In this document: in pieces, positions 26,851-35,833 of the stretch
How the letters are laid out: the number at the start of each line of letters is the position of its first letter
Position numbering within the stretch: position 1 is the first letter of the stretch
Source: Streptomyces tailanensis
GTDB taxonomy: Bacteria > Actinomycetota > Actinomycetes > Streptomycetales > Streptomycetaceae
Length of the DNA stretch: 64,000 bases
Reading direction: 5' to 3'
Assembly: GCF_008386495.1 (NCBI RefSeq)
Contig: NZ_VTHJ01000019.1
Coordinates: forward strand, 74,597 to 138,596
Notes under the pieces: model-generated
Databases searched by the model: none
Told to the model about the DNA's origin: nothing
The model's input: only the letters and a program-made list of their open reading frames with translations
Made by a program: the position numbers and the translations under genes

Positions 26851-28092
26851 ATGGAGCTCGGTTATCCCACGGTGGCGGAGCTGGAGTCGTACGCACGGTC
26901 GTTGGTGGGCCCGGGCTCGCGCCTGTGCACGCTCAGGCGGATCGGTGTCTCGCGCGGGGGCCGGCCGTTGCGGCTGCTGTCCGTGGGGCACGCCAGACGT
27001 GCCGTTCTCGTCGTCGCGGGCGCCCACGCCAACGAACCGAACGGCGGCTCGACGGTGCTGGCGCTGGCCGAACGGGTCGCCCTGGAACGGGAGTTACGGG
27101 CCGACACCTCGTGGCATTTCGTGCTGTGCGCGGACCCGGACGGGGCGAGCCTGCACACGGCGCCGGCGCCGCGCACCCTGCTCGACTACCACCTCGGTTT
27201 CTTCCGGCCCGCCGGTCCCGAGCAGCCGGAGTGGTCCCCGTCCGTGCTGCCGCCAGACCGTCTGCCGCCCGAGACGCTCGCGCTTCTGCGGGTCATCGAC
27301 GAGCTGCGGCCCTGTCTCCAGGTGACTCTCCACGGCACGGACCTCGGCGGCAGCTGGGTGCAGCTGACCAAGGACGTCCCGGGGCTCGCCGAGCCCTTCA
27401 CCAAGTCGGCAGCGGAGCTGGGCATACCGGTGGAGATGGGCGCCTCCGACGCCGCGGGCTGGCCCGCCTCCGGACCCGGCGTGTATGTGATGCCACGGCC
27501 CGAGCACCGCACGGCGTATCCGGGCATGCCGGACGACGCGCGCGACAGCACCTGGTTCCACGCCCACCGGTACGGCGGTCTCACCGCGGTCGTCGAGGTA
27601 CCGATGTGGGCAAGCGACCTGGTCGACGACACCGCCCCGCACCCCGCCCCGGCGGCGGCGCTGCGGCAGCTGGCGCGGCGGCTGCTGGTCCAGGCGGGCG
27701 AGGTGGAGCGGGTCTTCGCCGAGGCGCTGCCCCGGCTCCCGGGGCCTCGGGGGCCGCTGCTGCGGGCGGCCCGGTGGGCGCTGGACCTGGTGCCGGGGCT
27801 CGCCCGGGACTGGACCGGGGGGCCGCCGCCGGATGTCTCGATGGCGTACGTGGCCAGTGTGGACGCCTTCGGGCGCCGGCTCCCGCTGCGGGCCGCGGCG
27901 ATGTTGCTACGGGTTCTGCGGGAGGCCTGCGACCCGGCGGTGCCGTATCTCGAAGGGCTGGTCGCCGACTGGTGCGAGGCTTTCGCCGACCGCTTCCGGG
28001 CCCGCTGGGTGCCGCTGTCGGACCAGGTCGAGCACCAGGCCCGTACGGTGCTGGCGGCGGCGCTGCACGCGCGGGACGACATGGTGGCGTAG
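26851..28092 (+). CDS. M14-family metallocarboxypeptidase-like protein, paralogue 1
   Basis: A 413-residue zinc peptidase homologue. The zinc ligands appear as GAHANEPNGG (His and Glu of HxxE) and QVTLHGTDLGG (second His). The catalytic Glu is likely in VVEVPMW. There is no signal peptide, so it appears cytoplasmic. ATG 26851 has GGGGGGTGG upstream. It is convergent with the SSI gene and paralogous to the 28545-29936 peptidase. It is the first non-mobile gene after IS copy B, within the treY-treZ interval. The substrate is unknown. Confidence 0.85.
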   Translation: MELGYPTVAELESYARSLVGPGSRLCTLRRIGVSRGGRPLRLLSVGHARRAVLVVAGAHANEPNGGSTVLALAERVALERELRADTSWHFVLCADPDGASLHTAPAPRTLLDYHLGFFRPAGPEQPEWSPSVLPPDRLPPETLALLRVIDELRPCLQVTLHGTDLGGSWVQLTKDVPGLAEPFTKSAAELGIPVEMGASDAAGWPASGPGVYVMPRPEHRTAYPGMPDDARDSTWFHAHRYGGLTAVVEVPMWASDLVDDTAPHPAPAAALRQLARRLLVQAGEVERVFAEALPRLPGPRGPLLRAARWALDLVPGLARDWTGGPPPDVSMAYVASVDAFGRRLPLRAAAMLLRVLREACDPAVPYLEGLVADWCEAFADRFRARWVPLSDQVEHQARTVLAAALHARDDMVA

Positions 28093-28143
28093 GGACGACG
28101 TGGTGGCGTAGAGACTCCAGTCACGTGGAGACGCCGGTAGCCG

Positions 28144-28548
28144 TCAGTCCGGCAGGGCGAACACCGCTCCCGTTCGCGCCGTCATCACGCAGCCGTTCGC
28201 GAACGTCTGCTCGTACTCGACCGGTCTGCCGTTCCACTCGCCGTGTGCCGTCGCCCGGATCGGGGCGTAGACCTGCACGCACATGCCGTCCTTCTGAGGG
28301 ATGCGGGTGATGTCCCCGCCGGCCGCGCGGAGTTCGGCGCAGGCCTCGGCGGCCCGGGTATGGCCCTGGGGCGGGTCGCAGAGGAGGAGGGAGCCGCGGG
28401 TGTCGCCGGTGCGGGCGTCGCCGCGGGTGACGGTGACGTAGAGCCAGTTGTCCGGGAAGGTCGCCCGGGCGGGGGCGGAGGAGGCGAGGGGGAGGAGTAC
28501 GAGCGCCGCCAGCAGGCCGCCTCGTACCGCTCGGGTGGTGTTCGTCAT
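28144..28548 (-). CDS. SSI-type protease inhibitor, secreted
   Basis: A 134-residue homologue of Streptomyces subtilisin inhibitor. A signal peptide precedes cleavage near APARA-TFPDN. Four cysteines are at 57, 70, 90 and 120; the 90-120 pair keeps the SSI spacing. The reactive-loop region is GMCVQVYAPI. By alignment with SSI (Cys71-Pro-Met73-Val74) the P1 residue is Gln92 instead of Met or Lys, so specificity should differ. VEYEQTFANGC matches the conserved YERTFANEC region. The ATG overlaps the stop of the M14 peptidase gene by 4 bp. Confidence 0.85.
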   Translation of the reverse strand: MTNTTRAVRGGLLAALVLLPLASSAPARATFPDNWLYVTVTRGDARTGDTRGSLLLCDPPQGHTRAAEACAELRAAGGDITRIPQKDGMCVQVYAPIRATAHGEWNGRPVEYEQTFANGCVMTARTGAVFALPD

Positions 28549-29936
28549 TCCCTGTGCATCGGCACGGCGGGCTCGGAACTCCATTCCGGCTCACCCGAAT
28601 GGGAGTCCTGTTCGCGTGTGTGCCGGGCCGATGCCAGTTCGAGGGCGGTGAGCACCACGCGTGCCTGGTACTCCGCCTGGCGGGCGACGGGTATCCAGCG
28701 TGCCCCGTAGCCGTCGCGGTACTCGGCGCACCACTCCCCCATGAGCCGGTTCAGCTCGGGCAGCGCGCCCGCCGGGTCGCGGCCGGCACGGGTCACCAGC
28801 TGATGCAGCAGCCCGGCGGCGCGCAGGGTGACCCGGCGGGACGAGACGCCGAGGGCGGTGAGCCGGGCGGTGTCGAACGGGGGCAGCGGCCGGGCGGCCG
28901 AGTCGTGGACGTCGGGGTCCCAGGAGTCGGCGAGTCCGGGGCCGACCATCAGGTAGTCGTCGATCGGGGCCAGCAGTCGGGCGGCGTCCGGGCCGGTGCT
29001 CGCCGAGGGGCGGATCCGGGCGAGGATGCCCGCCAGGAGCCGGGTCTCGCGGCGCAGCGTCCGGCTGACGGTGCGCAGTACGGCGTCGACGTCGGGAGCC
29101 GGGGAGGCGTCCTCCACGGCGGCCACGCCCCACATGGGTGCCTCGACGACGGCGGTGACCGTGCCGTGGCGGTGCGGGTGGTACCAGGTGGAATCGACGG
29201 CGGCCTCGGTGATGGCGGCGGCGAGGCCCGCCCGGCGCGGGGGCGGGATGCGGTAGACGGCGGGGCCGAGGCGCGGCCAGTACAGGGCGTCGTAGGGGCT
29301 CAGCTCGCGCGGGATGCCGAGGCGGGCGGCGGTGTCGGCGAGGCGTTGGGCGAGGCCGGGCAGGTCGCGGGTCAGCTCGACGAAGCCGCCGCCGACGTCG
29401 ACGCCGTGCAGGGAGCACTGGAAGAAGGGCCGCAGCTCGTCCTGGAGGTCGAGCAGGGCGCGGGTCTCCGGCAGGACGGCCCCGGCGGCGCCGTCGGGCA
29501 GCCATTCGGGCTGTTCCAGGAAGCCGGGGCGGAAGAAGTTCCGGAAGTAGCGCGGCAGCGTGTACGGGCCGGACAGCCAGCCCTCGTTGCGGCGGGAGCC
29601 GTCGGGGTCGAGGCAGAGCAGCAGGTTCCAGGTGGTGTCGGCGCCGTCGCTCAACCGGGGGTCGGCCAGGGCGCGTTCGGCGAGGCGGAGGACGGTGGCG
29701 CCGCCCACGGGCTCGTTGGCGTGCGGGCCGGAGACGATGAGGGCGTGGCGGCTGCCGTGGCCGACGGACAGCAGCCACATCGGCGTGCCCGCCCGTGAGG
29801 TGCCCACGCGGCGCAGTCGGGCGCGGTGCGGATGTCGGGCGACGAGTGTCGCGGCGCGGGCGGACAGCTCGTCCACGGTCGGGTAGCGGAGAAGGGGCGG
29901 CAGGGCACACCTCCCCTGTGTGGTGCCGTCGTTCAC
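28545..29936 (-). CDS. M14-family metallocarboxypeptidase-like protein, paralogue 2
   Basis: A 463-residue paralogue of the 26851 gene. The zinc motif is SGPHANEPVGG, the second His is in QCSLHGVDVGG, and VVEAPMWG holds the putative catalytic Glu. The N-terminal RYPTVDELSARA corresponds to YPTVAELESYA in paralogue 1. No export signal is seen. The start is GTG with only a weak ribosome site. It is co-transcribed and probably translationally coupled with the SSI-type inhibitor gene downstream. Confidence 0.85.
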   Translation of the reverse strand: MNDGTTQGRCALPPLLRYPTVDELSARAATLVARHPHRARLRRVGTSRAGTPMWLLSVGHGSRHALIVSGPHANEPVGGATVLRLAERALADPRLSDGADTTWNLLLCLDPDGSRRNEGWLSGPYTLPRYFRNFFRPGFLEQPEWLPDGAAGAVLPETRALLDLQDELRPFFQCSLHGVDVGGGFVELTRDLPGLAQRLADTAARLGIPRELSPYDALYWPRLGPAVYRIPPPRRAGLAAAITEAAVDSTWYHPHRHGTVTAVVEAPMWGVAAVEDASPAPDVDAVLRTVSRTLRRETRLLAGILARIRPSASTGPDAARLLAPIDDYLMVGPGLADSWDPDVHDSAARPLPPFDTARLTALGVSSRRVTLRAAGLLHQLVTRAGRDPAGALPELNRLMGEWCAEYRDGYGARWIPVARQAEYQARVVLTALELASARHTREQDSHSGEPEWSSEPAVPMHRE

Positions 29937-30066
29937 CTGTTGTACATGCGGTACGCACAGTCAGTCATGGCCGAGAACGTACGTCAACACTTTGGAACCC
30001 AAGGGAAGTTGAGAAACTCGCTACGTAAATCCCAGGCCAGAGCTTGGCGGTGGGTTCGGTGATGGC

Positions 30067-30618
30067 TCAGTCGGAGGAGAGCCGGAACGACATGCGGCCG
30101 AAACTCACCTGATCGCCGTCGCGGACGACGGCCGCGCCGATCACCCGCCGTCCGTTGACGGTGGTGCCGTTGGTGGAGCCGAGGTCGCGCAGGATCCACA
30201 TGCCGCCCTGCCGGGTCAGCTCGGCGTGGACGCGGGAGACCGTCTCGTGGCTGAGCCGGAGTCCGTTCGCCGGGTCGCGCCCTATGCGCAGTGAGTGGCC
30301 GCTCGCCGGGTGCGGCAGCTGGAGCTTGGGGAGCCGCTCGACCTGCCAGGCCCGGCGCAGCTTCGGGCCGAAGCCGGAGATCGCGCCGACGGTGCGAAGC
30401 ACCACCCGGGACCAGCTGTTCTCGGCGGGCAGATCGGCGGTGAGCGCGGCGAGTTCGTCGGAGCGGCGGGCGATGAGCGCCAGTTCCATGCGGCGGATGA
30501 ACGTGTCGTGCGACAGCCGGCCCAGGGCGATGCCGTCACGGAGCACCCTCAGCGCGCGGTCGCGCTCCGCGTCCGACAGCCGCGCGGGGTACGTGTGGAA
30601 CTCGAAAGACGACGTCAC
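30067..30618 (-). CDS. DUF1707 and FHA-domain protein
   Basis: 183 residues. The N-terminal 60 form a DUF1707/SHOCT-like module (PARLSDAERDRALRVLRDGI, LGRLSHDTFIRRMELALIAR). The C-terminal part, from about residue 95, is an FHA domain with all signature blocks: LRIGRDPANGLRL, SRVHAELTRQGGMWILRDL and GSTNGTTVNGRR. FHA domains bind phosphothreonine peptides, so a Ser/Thr kinase partner is likely elsewhere. It has no membrane segment. It is divergent from treZ. Confidence 0.9.
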   Translation of the reverse strand: MTSSFEFHTYPARLSDAERDRALRVLRDGIALGRLSHDTFIRRMELALIARRSDELAALTADLPAENSWSRVVLRTVGAISGFGPKLRRAWQVERLPKLQLPHPASGHSLRIGRDPANGLRLSHETVSRVHAELTRQGGMWILRDLGSTNGTTVNGRRVIGAAVVRDGDQVSFGRMSFRLSSD

Positions 30619-30694
30619 GCACGTGATTGTCGGTCAGCGAGGCCGGGGTGTCCAGAATTCCCGTAAACGGTGACCATCCTCGGACACTCCGACG

Positions 30695-30738
30695 AACAGT
30701 GCGACTCGCGCGGCAGAACAGTGCGACTCGCGCGGCAA
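30695..30738. repeat. Two tandem 22-bp repeats upstream of treZ
   Basis: The unit AACAGTGCGACTCGCGCGGC occurs at 30695 and again at 30717, differing only in the last bases. The pair lies 85-128 bp upstream of the treZ start, at about two helical turns of spacing. It may be a tandem activator or repressor site. Confidence 0.6.
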
Positions 30739-30822
30739 AAGCGCCGTTCCGAGGGCGAATTGATCTCGTTTGCCGCACGATGGACGGGCCAGATGGAGGG
30801 CCGGCAGAGGGAGAACCGTTCC

Positions 30823-32568
30823 GTGCAGTTCGAGGTGTGGGCACCGCAGGCCGACCGTGTGACGCTCCACTGCGCGGGCGCCACGCACGCGATGGGGCGC
30901 GATCCGGAGCGCGCGGGCTGGTGGACAGGCGAGGCGGAGGCGGTGGACGGCACCCGCTACGGCTTCGCGGTCGACGACGGCCCGGTCCTGCCCGATCCGC
31001 GCTCGCGCCGCCAGCCGGACGGTCCGGACGGGCTGAGCGCGGTCGTCGACCACGAGCGGTACGCGTGGCGCGTGCCGTGGGCGGGGCGCGGGCTGCCGGG
31101 CGCGGTGCTGTACGAGCTGCACGTGGGCACGTACACCTCCGAGGGCACGCTGGACGCGGCCGCCGGGCGGCTCGGGCATCTCGCCGAACTGGGCGTCACC
31201 CATGTGCAGTTGATGCCGCTGTGCCCGTTCCCGGGCACGCACGGCTGGGGGTACGAGGGCGTCTCGCTGTGGGCCGTGCACGAACCGTACGGCGGCCCCG
31301 AGGCGCTGAAACGGTTCGTGGACGCGGCGCACGAGCGGGGCCTCGGGGTCGTGCTCGACGTGGTGCACAACCATCTGGGCCCGTCCGGCAACTATCTGCC
31401 GGTGTTCGGCCCGTACTTCACCGAGACGCACCACACCCCGTGGGGCGCCGCCGTGAACCTGGACGCGCCCGGTTCGGACGAGGTGCGGGCGTACTTCCTC
31501 GGCAGCGCGCTCGCGTGGCTGCGGGACTACCGGCTCGACGGGCTCCGCCTGGACGCGGTGCACGCCCTGCGGGACACGCGCGCGTGCCACTTCCTGGAGG
31601 AGCTGTCGACGGCCGTGGACGCGCTCTCCGAGGCGGTGGAACGGCCGTTGTTCCTGATCGCCGAGTCGGATCTCAACGACCCGCGGCTGGTCACCCCGCG
31701 CGACCGGGGCGGCCTCGGAGTGCACGCGCAGTGGAACGACGACTTCCACCACACCCTGCACACGACCCTGACGGGCGAGTCTCAGGGCTACTACGAGGAC
31801 TTCGCGCGGGCCGGTCTTGCCGGGCTGGCGAAGACCCTGACGGGCGGCTACTTCCACGACGGCACGTACTCGTCGTTCCGGGGCCGGCGTCATGGCCGGC
31901 CCCTGGACCGTACGAGCGTCTCCGCGCACCGCATGCTGGGCTACGCCCAGACCCACGACCAGGTCGGCAACCGTGCCCAGGGCGACCGCCTTTCCGCGTC
32001 CCTCTCCCCCGGGCTGCTCGCCTGCGCGGCGGCGCTGGTGCTCACCGGGCCGTTCACGCCGATGCTGTTCATGGGCGAGGAGTGGGCGGCCGGTACGCCC
32101 TGGCAGTTCTTCACCGACCACACCGACCCGGAGCTGGCGGACGCCGTACGGCGGGGCAGGCGGCGGGAGTTCGCGGCGCACGGCTGGGCGGAGGAGGACG
32201 TGCCGGATCCGCAGGACCCGGCGACCCGCGACCGCTCCTGCCTGGACTGGTCCGAGCCCGAACGCGTCCCCCACGCGCGCGTGCTCGCCTGGTACCGCGA
32301 ACTCATCGCCCTGCGCCACACCCATCCCGACCTCACCGACCCCGACCTCTCCGACGTTAAGGTCGCGTTCGACGAGGAGGCCCGGTGGTTCGGCTTCCGG
32401 CGGGGGGATGTACGGGTGGCGGTGAACCTCGGCCCGTCGCCGGCCGCGATCCCGGTGTGGGTGCCCCACGCGCGTGTGCTGGCGGCTTGGGAGGCGGTGG
32501 ACGGGCCGGGAGCGGATGGGGTGCTGAACCTGGGTGGGGAGTCGTGTGCGGTGCTGACGGGGGCCTGA
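30823..32568 (+). CDS. treZ: Malto-oligosyltrehalose trehalohydrolase TreZ
   Basis: A 581-residue GH13 enzyme that releases trehalose from maltooligosyltrehalose. It starts with QFEVWAPQADRVTLHCAG, the N-terminal E-set domain. Catalytic motifs are GLRLDAVHAL (nucleophile Asp), FLIAESDLNDP (acid/base Glu) and YAQTHDQVGNRAQGDR. FMGEEWAAGTPWQFFTDH is also TreZ-typical. The GTG at 30823 is preferred because AGGGAGAA lies 8 bp upstream and the homology starts there; the in-frame start at 30670 would add 51 unrelated residues. It completes the TreX/TreY/TreZ pathway. Confidence 0.95.
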   Translation: MQFEVWAPQADRVTLHCAGATHAMGRDPERAGWWTGEAEAVDGTRYGFAVDDGPVLPDPRSRRQPDGPDGLSAVVDHERYAWRVPWAGRGLPGAVLYELHVGTYTSEGTLDAAAGRLGHLAELGVTHVQLMPLCPFPGTHGWGYEGVSLWAVHEPYGGPEALKRFVDAAHERGLGVVLDVVHNHLGPSGNYLPVFGPYFTETHHTPWGAAVNLDAPGSDEVRAYFLGSALAWLRDYRLDGLRLDAVHALRDTRACHFLEELSTAVDALSEAVERPLFLIAESDLNDPRLVTPRDRGGLGVHAQWNDDFHHTLHTTLTGESQGYYEDFARAGLAGLAKTLTGGYFHDGTYSSFRGRRHGRPLDRTSVSAHRMLGYAQTHDQVGNRAQGDRLSASLSPGLLACAAALVLTGPFTPMLFMGEEWAAGTPWQFFTDHTDPELADAVRRGRRREFAAHGWAEEDVPDPQDPATRDRSCLDWSEPERVPHARVLAWYRELIALRHTHPDLTDPDLSDVKVAFDEEARWFGFRRGDVRVAVNLGPSPAAIPVWVPHARVLAAWEAVDGPGADGVLNLGGESCAVLTGA

Positions 32569-32696
32569 AACGGGCGCCCGGCGCCGGGGCTGGGCGGGGG
32601 TGGGTTTCGCTTACCGGCGCATGCAGGGTGCCGCTGCGCCCACCCTCCCCCATCGCCCCAGCGGCACGATTGCCCGCAGCTGGGTGCGGCGGCCGG

Positions 32697-33614
32697 TCAG
32701 TCCTCCCCCCGGAGGTCTGTCACCCTCTCCAGCAGGATCGGCTCCCAGGCGCGTCGCAGGCGTTCCCGGAGTACCGGTAGCGGCGCGGCCCCGCCGCTCT
32801 GGAGGGCTTCGGCCAGTCGAACGACAGTGTCACCGCGGGCCAGCCACAGGCCGCGCAGGCAGGGGCGGGCGCCGTAGCCCGCGAGGGTGGCGGCGCGTAC
32901 GGCGGCGGGGGAGCCGACCGCCGTGGCGAGGCCGGCGATGTCCTCGGCGGGGTCACCGATCGCCGCGTCGGCCCAGCCGAGAACCCCGCGCACCCGTCCG
33001 TCGGCGCTGACCACGAGATGCTCACCCCGGAGGTCGTGGTGCACCAGGACCGCCGCGGGGGCGGTCAGCTGCGCGGCACTCGCCGCGGTGAGCTGCGTGA
33101 GCCGCGCGGCGTCGAACTCGTCCACCTCGGCGAGCTGCCGCCCCGCCCGCGCCGCGGCCGTACGCAGGGCATCCAGCGAGCGCGCCGCCAGCCGGGGCAC
33201 GCCGAGCGCCTCCGCCTGCCTCGGCGGTACCTCGCGCAGCCCCGTGAGGAGCCCCGCCAGATCGTCTTCGCCCACGGCCGACACATCGTGCACGGCGGCG
33301 GTCGTCCCCGGAATCCTGGTGTCGAGCGTGCAGGTGAGCCCTCCGGACCACTCGCCGTGCGCGACGCTCACCGGGACGGCGACACCGACGTGCGGCCGGA
33401 CCAGGTCCCGCAGCCGCAGCTCACGCCGCTGCCGCATGACGGCGTGCCGGTCGGGAGCGAGGCGCAGCACATGGCGGGTGCCGACCCACCAGGTGTCCAG
33501 CCCGCCTTGCTCGGTGACGGGTCGCACATCAGGATCGCCCCCGCCCCCGCTTTTCAGCAGGGAACGCACGACTCTGCGGACGGTGTCCGCGGTGGGTGTC
33601 GGTGCCTGGGTCAT
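32697..33614 (-). CDS. Aminoglycoside/macrolide phosphotransferase-like kinase
   Basis: A 305-residue APH-fold kinase. The catalytic loop is LVHHDLRGEHLVV, with Glu where many members have Asn, a substitution also seen in other APH-like groups. The metal motif is GVLGWADAAIGDPAEDIA. The N-lobe carries HVLRLAPDRHAVMRQRREL. It is different in sequence from the kinase at 5601. It is followed downstream by nothing on its strand before treZ (convergent). The substrate is not deducible. Confidence 0.85.
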   Translation of the reverse strand: MTQAPTPTADTVRRVVRSLLKSGGGGDPDVRPVTEQGGLDTWWVGTRHVLRLAPDRHAVMRQRRELRLRDLVRPHVGVAVPVSVAHGEWSGGLTCTLDTRIPGTTAAVHDVSAVGEDDLAGLLTGLREVPPRQAEALGVPRLAARSLDALRTAAARAGRQLAEVDEFDAARLTQLTAASAAQLTAPAAVLVHHDLRGEHLVVSADGRVRGVLGWADAAIGDPAEDIAGLATAVGSPAAVRAATLAGYGARPCLRGLWLARGDTVVRLAEALQSGGAAPLPVLRERLRRAWEPILLERVTDLRGED

Positions 33615-33662
33615 GGTCGCGCCGTTGTCGTCCGAAGGCTCGATCGGGGGTTCTAGGGATCC

Positions 33663-34829
33663 TCAGTTCACTATCGCCATTTCGCGCGGGGTGTTGTTGA
33701 GGCGTCGGCCGCCGTCCTCGGTCACCGTCACGATGTCCTCGATCCGCACCCCGAAGCGGCCCGGCAGATAGATCCCGGGTTCGACGGAGAAGCACATGCC
33801 GGGCACGAGGGGCCGCTCCTCGCCCTCGACCATGTACGGCGGTTCGTGGGTGGTGACGCCGATGCCGTGCCCGGTGCGGTGGATGAACCGGTCGCCGTAG
33901 CCGGCCTCGGTGATGACCGCGCGGGCCGCCCGGTCCACGTCCTGGCAGGCGGCGCCCGGCCGTACCGCGCGGACGCCCGCCTCCTGGGCGGCGCGCACGA
34001 TGTCGTGCACCTCGCGCTCCTCGGCGGTCGGTTCGCCGACGTGGACCGTGCGGGAGGTGTCGGAGCCGTAGCCGTCCTTGAGGCCGCCGAAGTCGAGGAC
34101 GACCATGTCGCCGCGTCCGACGACGCGGTCGCCCGCCTCGTGGTGCGGGTTGGCGCCGTTGGGGCCGGAGGCGACGATGGTGAAGTCGACCTGGGAGTGC
34201 CCGAACCGCCGTAGCAGCTCGGCGAGTTCGGCGGCGATCTCGGTCTCCCGGCGGCCGCCGAAGCGCACCTTCCGGATCTCCTCGTACGCGGCGTCGGCGG
34301 CCCGGCCCGCGGCCGCCATCCGTGCCAGCTCCGCCGCGTCCTTGACGGCCCGCAGCATCGGCAGGGCCTCGGTGAGCGCGACGTACTCGGTCTCCGGCAG
34401 CCGTTTCCGCAGGCCCAGCAGGTGCAGGGCCCAGGTGTTGTCGCTGACGCCGAAGCGGCCGCGCGGGCCGAGGAGGGGAACGGCCGCCTCGTACGGGTCC
34501 TTGCCGTCGGCCCAGTCACGCAGGCTCAGCGCGGGCCCGCCGGGTGCCTCCTCGGCGTCCGGGGCCTCCAGGGTGGGCACGACCAGTACCGGGTCCGTTC
34601 CGTCCCGCAGCATCAGCAGGGTGAGCCGCTCGGTCTCCGGCGGCCGGTACCCCGTCAGCCACACCAGGTCCGGGCCGGGCGCGACCAGCAGCCCGTCGAG
34701 CCCGGCGTCCGCCGCCGTCCGTGCCGCGCGTCGCATCCGGGCCCGGTAGTCGTCGACGGTGAACGGCATGGGCGAGCCGTCGGCCAGTGGCTCGGACCTC
34801 GTGCTGGCCGTGCTGGACGTGCCGGTCAT
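33663..34829 (-). CDS. Xaa-Pro aminopeptidase-like M24B peptidase
   Basis: A 388-residue pita-bread metallopeptidase. The five metal ligands are present: the Asp pair in VVLDFGGLKDGYGSDTSRT, His in IHRTGHGIGV, Glu in SVEPGIYLPG, and Glu in VRIEDIVTVTEDG. The N-terminal creatinase-like domain begins MPFTVDDYRARMRRAA. ATG 34829 has GGAGG 5 bp upstream; the longer ORF uses an unsupported TTG. The family removes N-terminal residues before proline in the cytoplasm. The kinase gene lies 48 bp downstream, so they may be co-transcribed. Confidence 0.92.
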   Translation of the reverse strand: MTGTSSTASTRSEPLADGSPMPFTVDDYRARMRRAARTAADAGLDGLLVAPGPDLVWLTGYRPPETERLTLLMLRDGTDPVLVVPTLEAPDAEEAPGGPALSLRDWADGKDPYEAAVPLLGPRGRFGVSDNTWALHLLGLRKRLPETEYVALTEALPMLRAVKDAAELARMAAAGRAADAAYEEIRKVRFGGRRETEIAAELAELLRRFGHSQVDFTIVASGPNGANPHHEAGDRVVGRGDMVVLDFGGLKDGYGSDTSRTVHVGEPTAEEREVHDIVRAAQEAGVRAVRPGAACQDVDRAARAVITEAGYGDRFIHRTGHGIGVTTHEPPYMVEGEERPLVPGMCFSVEPGIYLPGRFGVRIEDIVTVTEDGGRRLNNTPREMAIVN

Positions 34830-35043
34830 CCATGCCTCCGTGCGCTCGGAGTCCCCAAGGGCCATGGGCAGCATCCTGCCCTTCCGCCGCAACGCACGCG
34901 AGCCGATTGCGGTACGCCGGCATCCGGTGCCCCCGCCAGTCGCCTAATGGTTGAAGCTTGCCCACCCGTTACCGCTAATGATTGGATTCGGGCGTTCCAT
35001 TAGGGCAAGGTCAGGCAAGCGGGCCGACAGGAGGCGTACGACG

Positions 35044-35799
35044 ATGCTCGTACTCGCACACATCAGCGATCTGCATCTGGACGGGACCGAACGGGCGACC
35101 CGGCGGGCCGAGCGGGTACGGGATCTGCTGTGGGGGTTGCCTGGGCGGTTGGACGCGCTGCTGGTGACGGGGGACATCGCGGACCACGGCACGGAGGACG
35201 AGTACGAGGAGGCGGCCCGCATCCTCGGCCTGCGGGACGGCGGGGCCCCCTTCCCGGTGCTCACCTGTCCGGGCAACCACGACAGCCGGGCGCCCTATCG
35301 CAAGGCGCTCCTCGCGGAGCCCGCCGCCGACGGGCCGGTCAACAGCGTGCACGTCTTCGCGGACGCGGCCGTGCTGATGTGCGACTCCAGCATTCCCGGC
35401 CGGGACGAGGGCGAGCTGGACGCCCAGACGTACGCCTGGATCGAGGAGACCCTCGACGACCTCGACGGCGACCGGCCCGCACTGCTCGCCTTCCACCATC
35501 CGCCGGTGGCGCTGCACCATCCGCTGCCGGACGCCTGCCAACTGGGCCGACCCGCCACCCTGACCCGGCTGCTGGAACGCCGGCCGGAGATCGCGGGGAT
35601 CATCACCGGACACGCGCACACACCCGCCGCGACCGTCTTCGCCGGACGGCCGCTCGTCGTCGGGCCGGGCGTGACGTGGACGCTGCGACTGCCCTGGGAG
35701 GGCGAGCGGGTCGCGGACCGGGAGGCGCCGCCCGGACTCGCGTTCCATGTGCTGGACGACGAGGGACGGCTGACGAGCCACTTCAGGGTGGCTTCGTAG
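35044..35799 (+). CDS. Calcineurin-like metallophosphoesterase (CpdA-like)
   Basis: A 251-residue phosphoesterase with every metal-binding block of the family: AHISDLHLDG, VTGDIADHG, CPGNHDSR, LLAFHHPPV and GIITGHAHTPA. The arrangement matches class III cyclic-nucleotide phosphodiesterases (CpdA/Rv0805 type). It has AGGAGG 7 bp before the ATG. It is cytoplasmic, with no signal. It stands alone between the divergent M24 peptidase and the convergent LysR gene. Activity on cAMP is plausible but unproven. Confidence 0.9.
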   Translation: MLVLAHISDLHLDGTERATRRAERVRDLLWGLPGRLDALLVTGDIADHGTEDEYEEAARILGLRDGGAPFPVLTCPGNHDSRAPYRKALLAEPAADGPVNSVHVFADAAVLMCDSSIPGRDEGELDAQTYAWIEETLDDLDGDRPALLAFHHPPVALHHPLPDACQLGRPATLTRLLERRPEIAGIITGHAHTPAATVFAGRPLVVGPGVTWTLRLPWEGERVADREAPPGLAFHVLDDEGRLTSHFRVAS

Positions 35800-35833
35800 G
35801 ACTTCGGCGCACTGCGCCTCCAAGCCTCAGGGA

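Noticed and set aside
30670..30822. Upstream start for treZ
   Set aside because: The extra 51 residues translate the tandem repeat and do not resemble TreZ.
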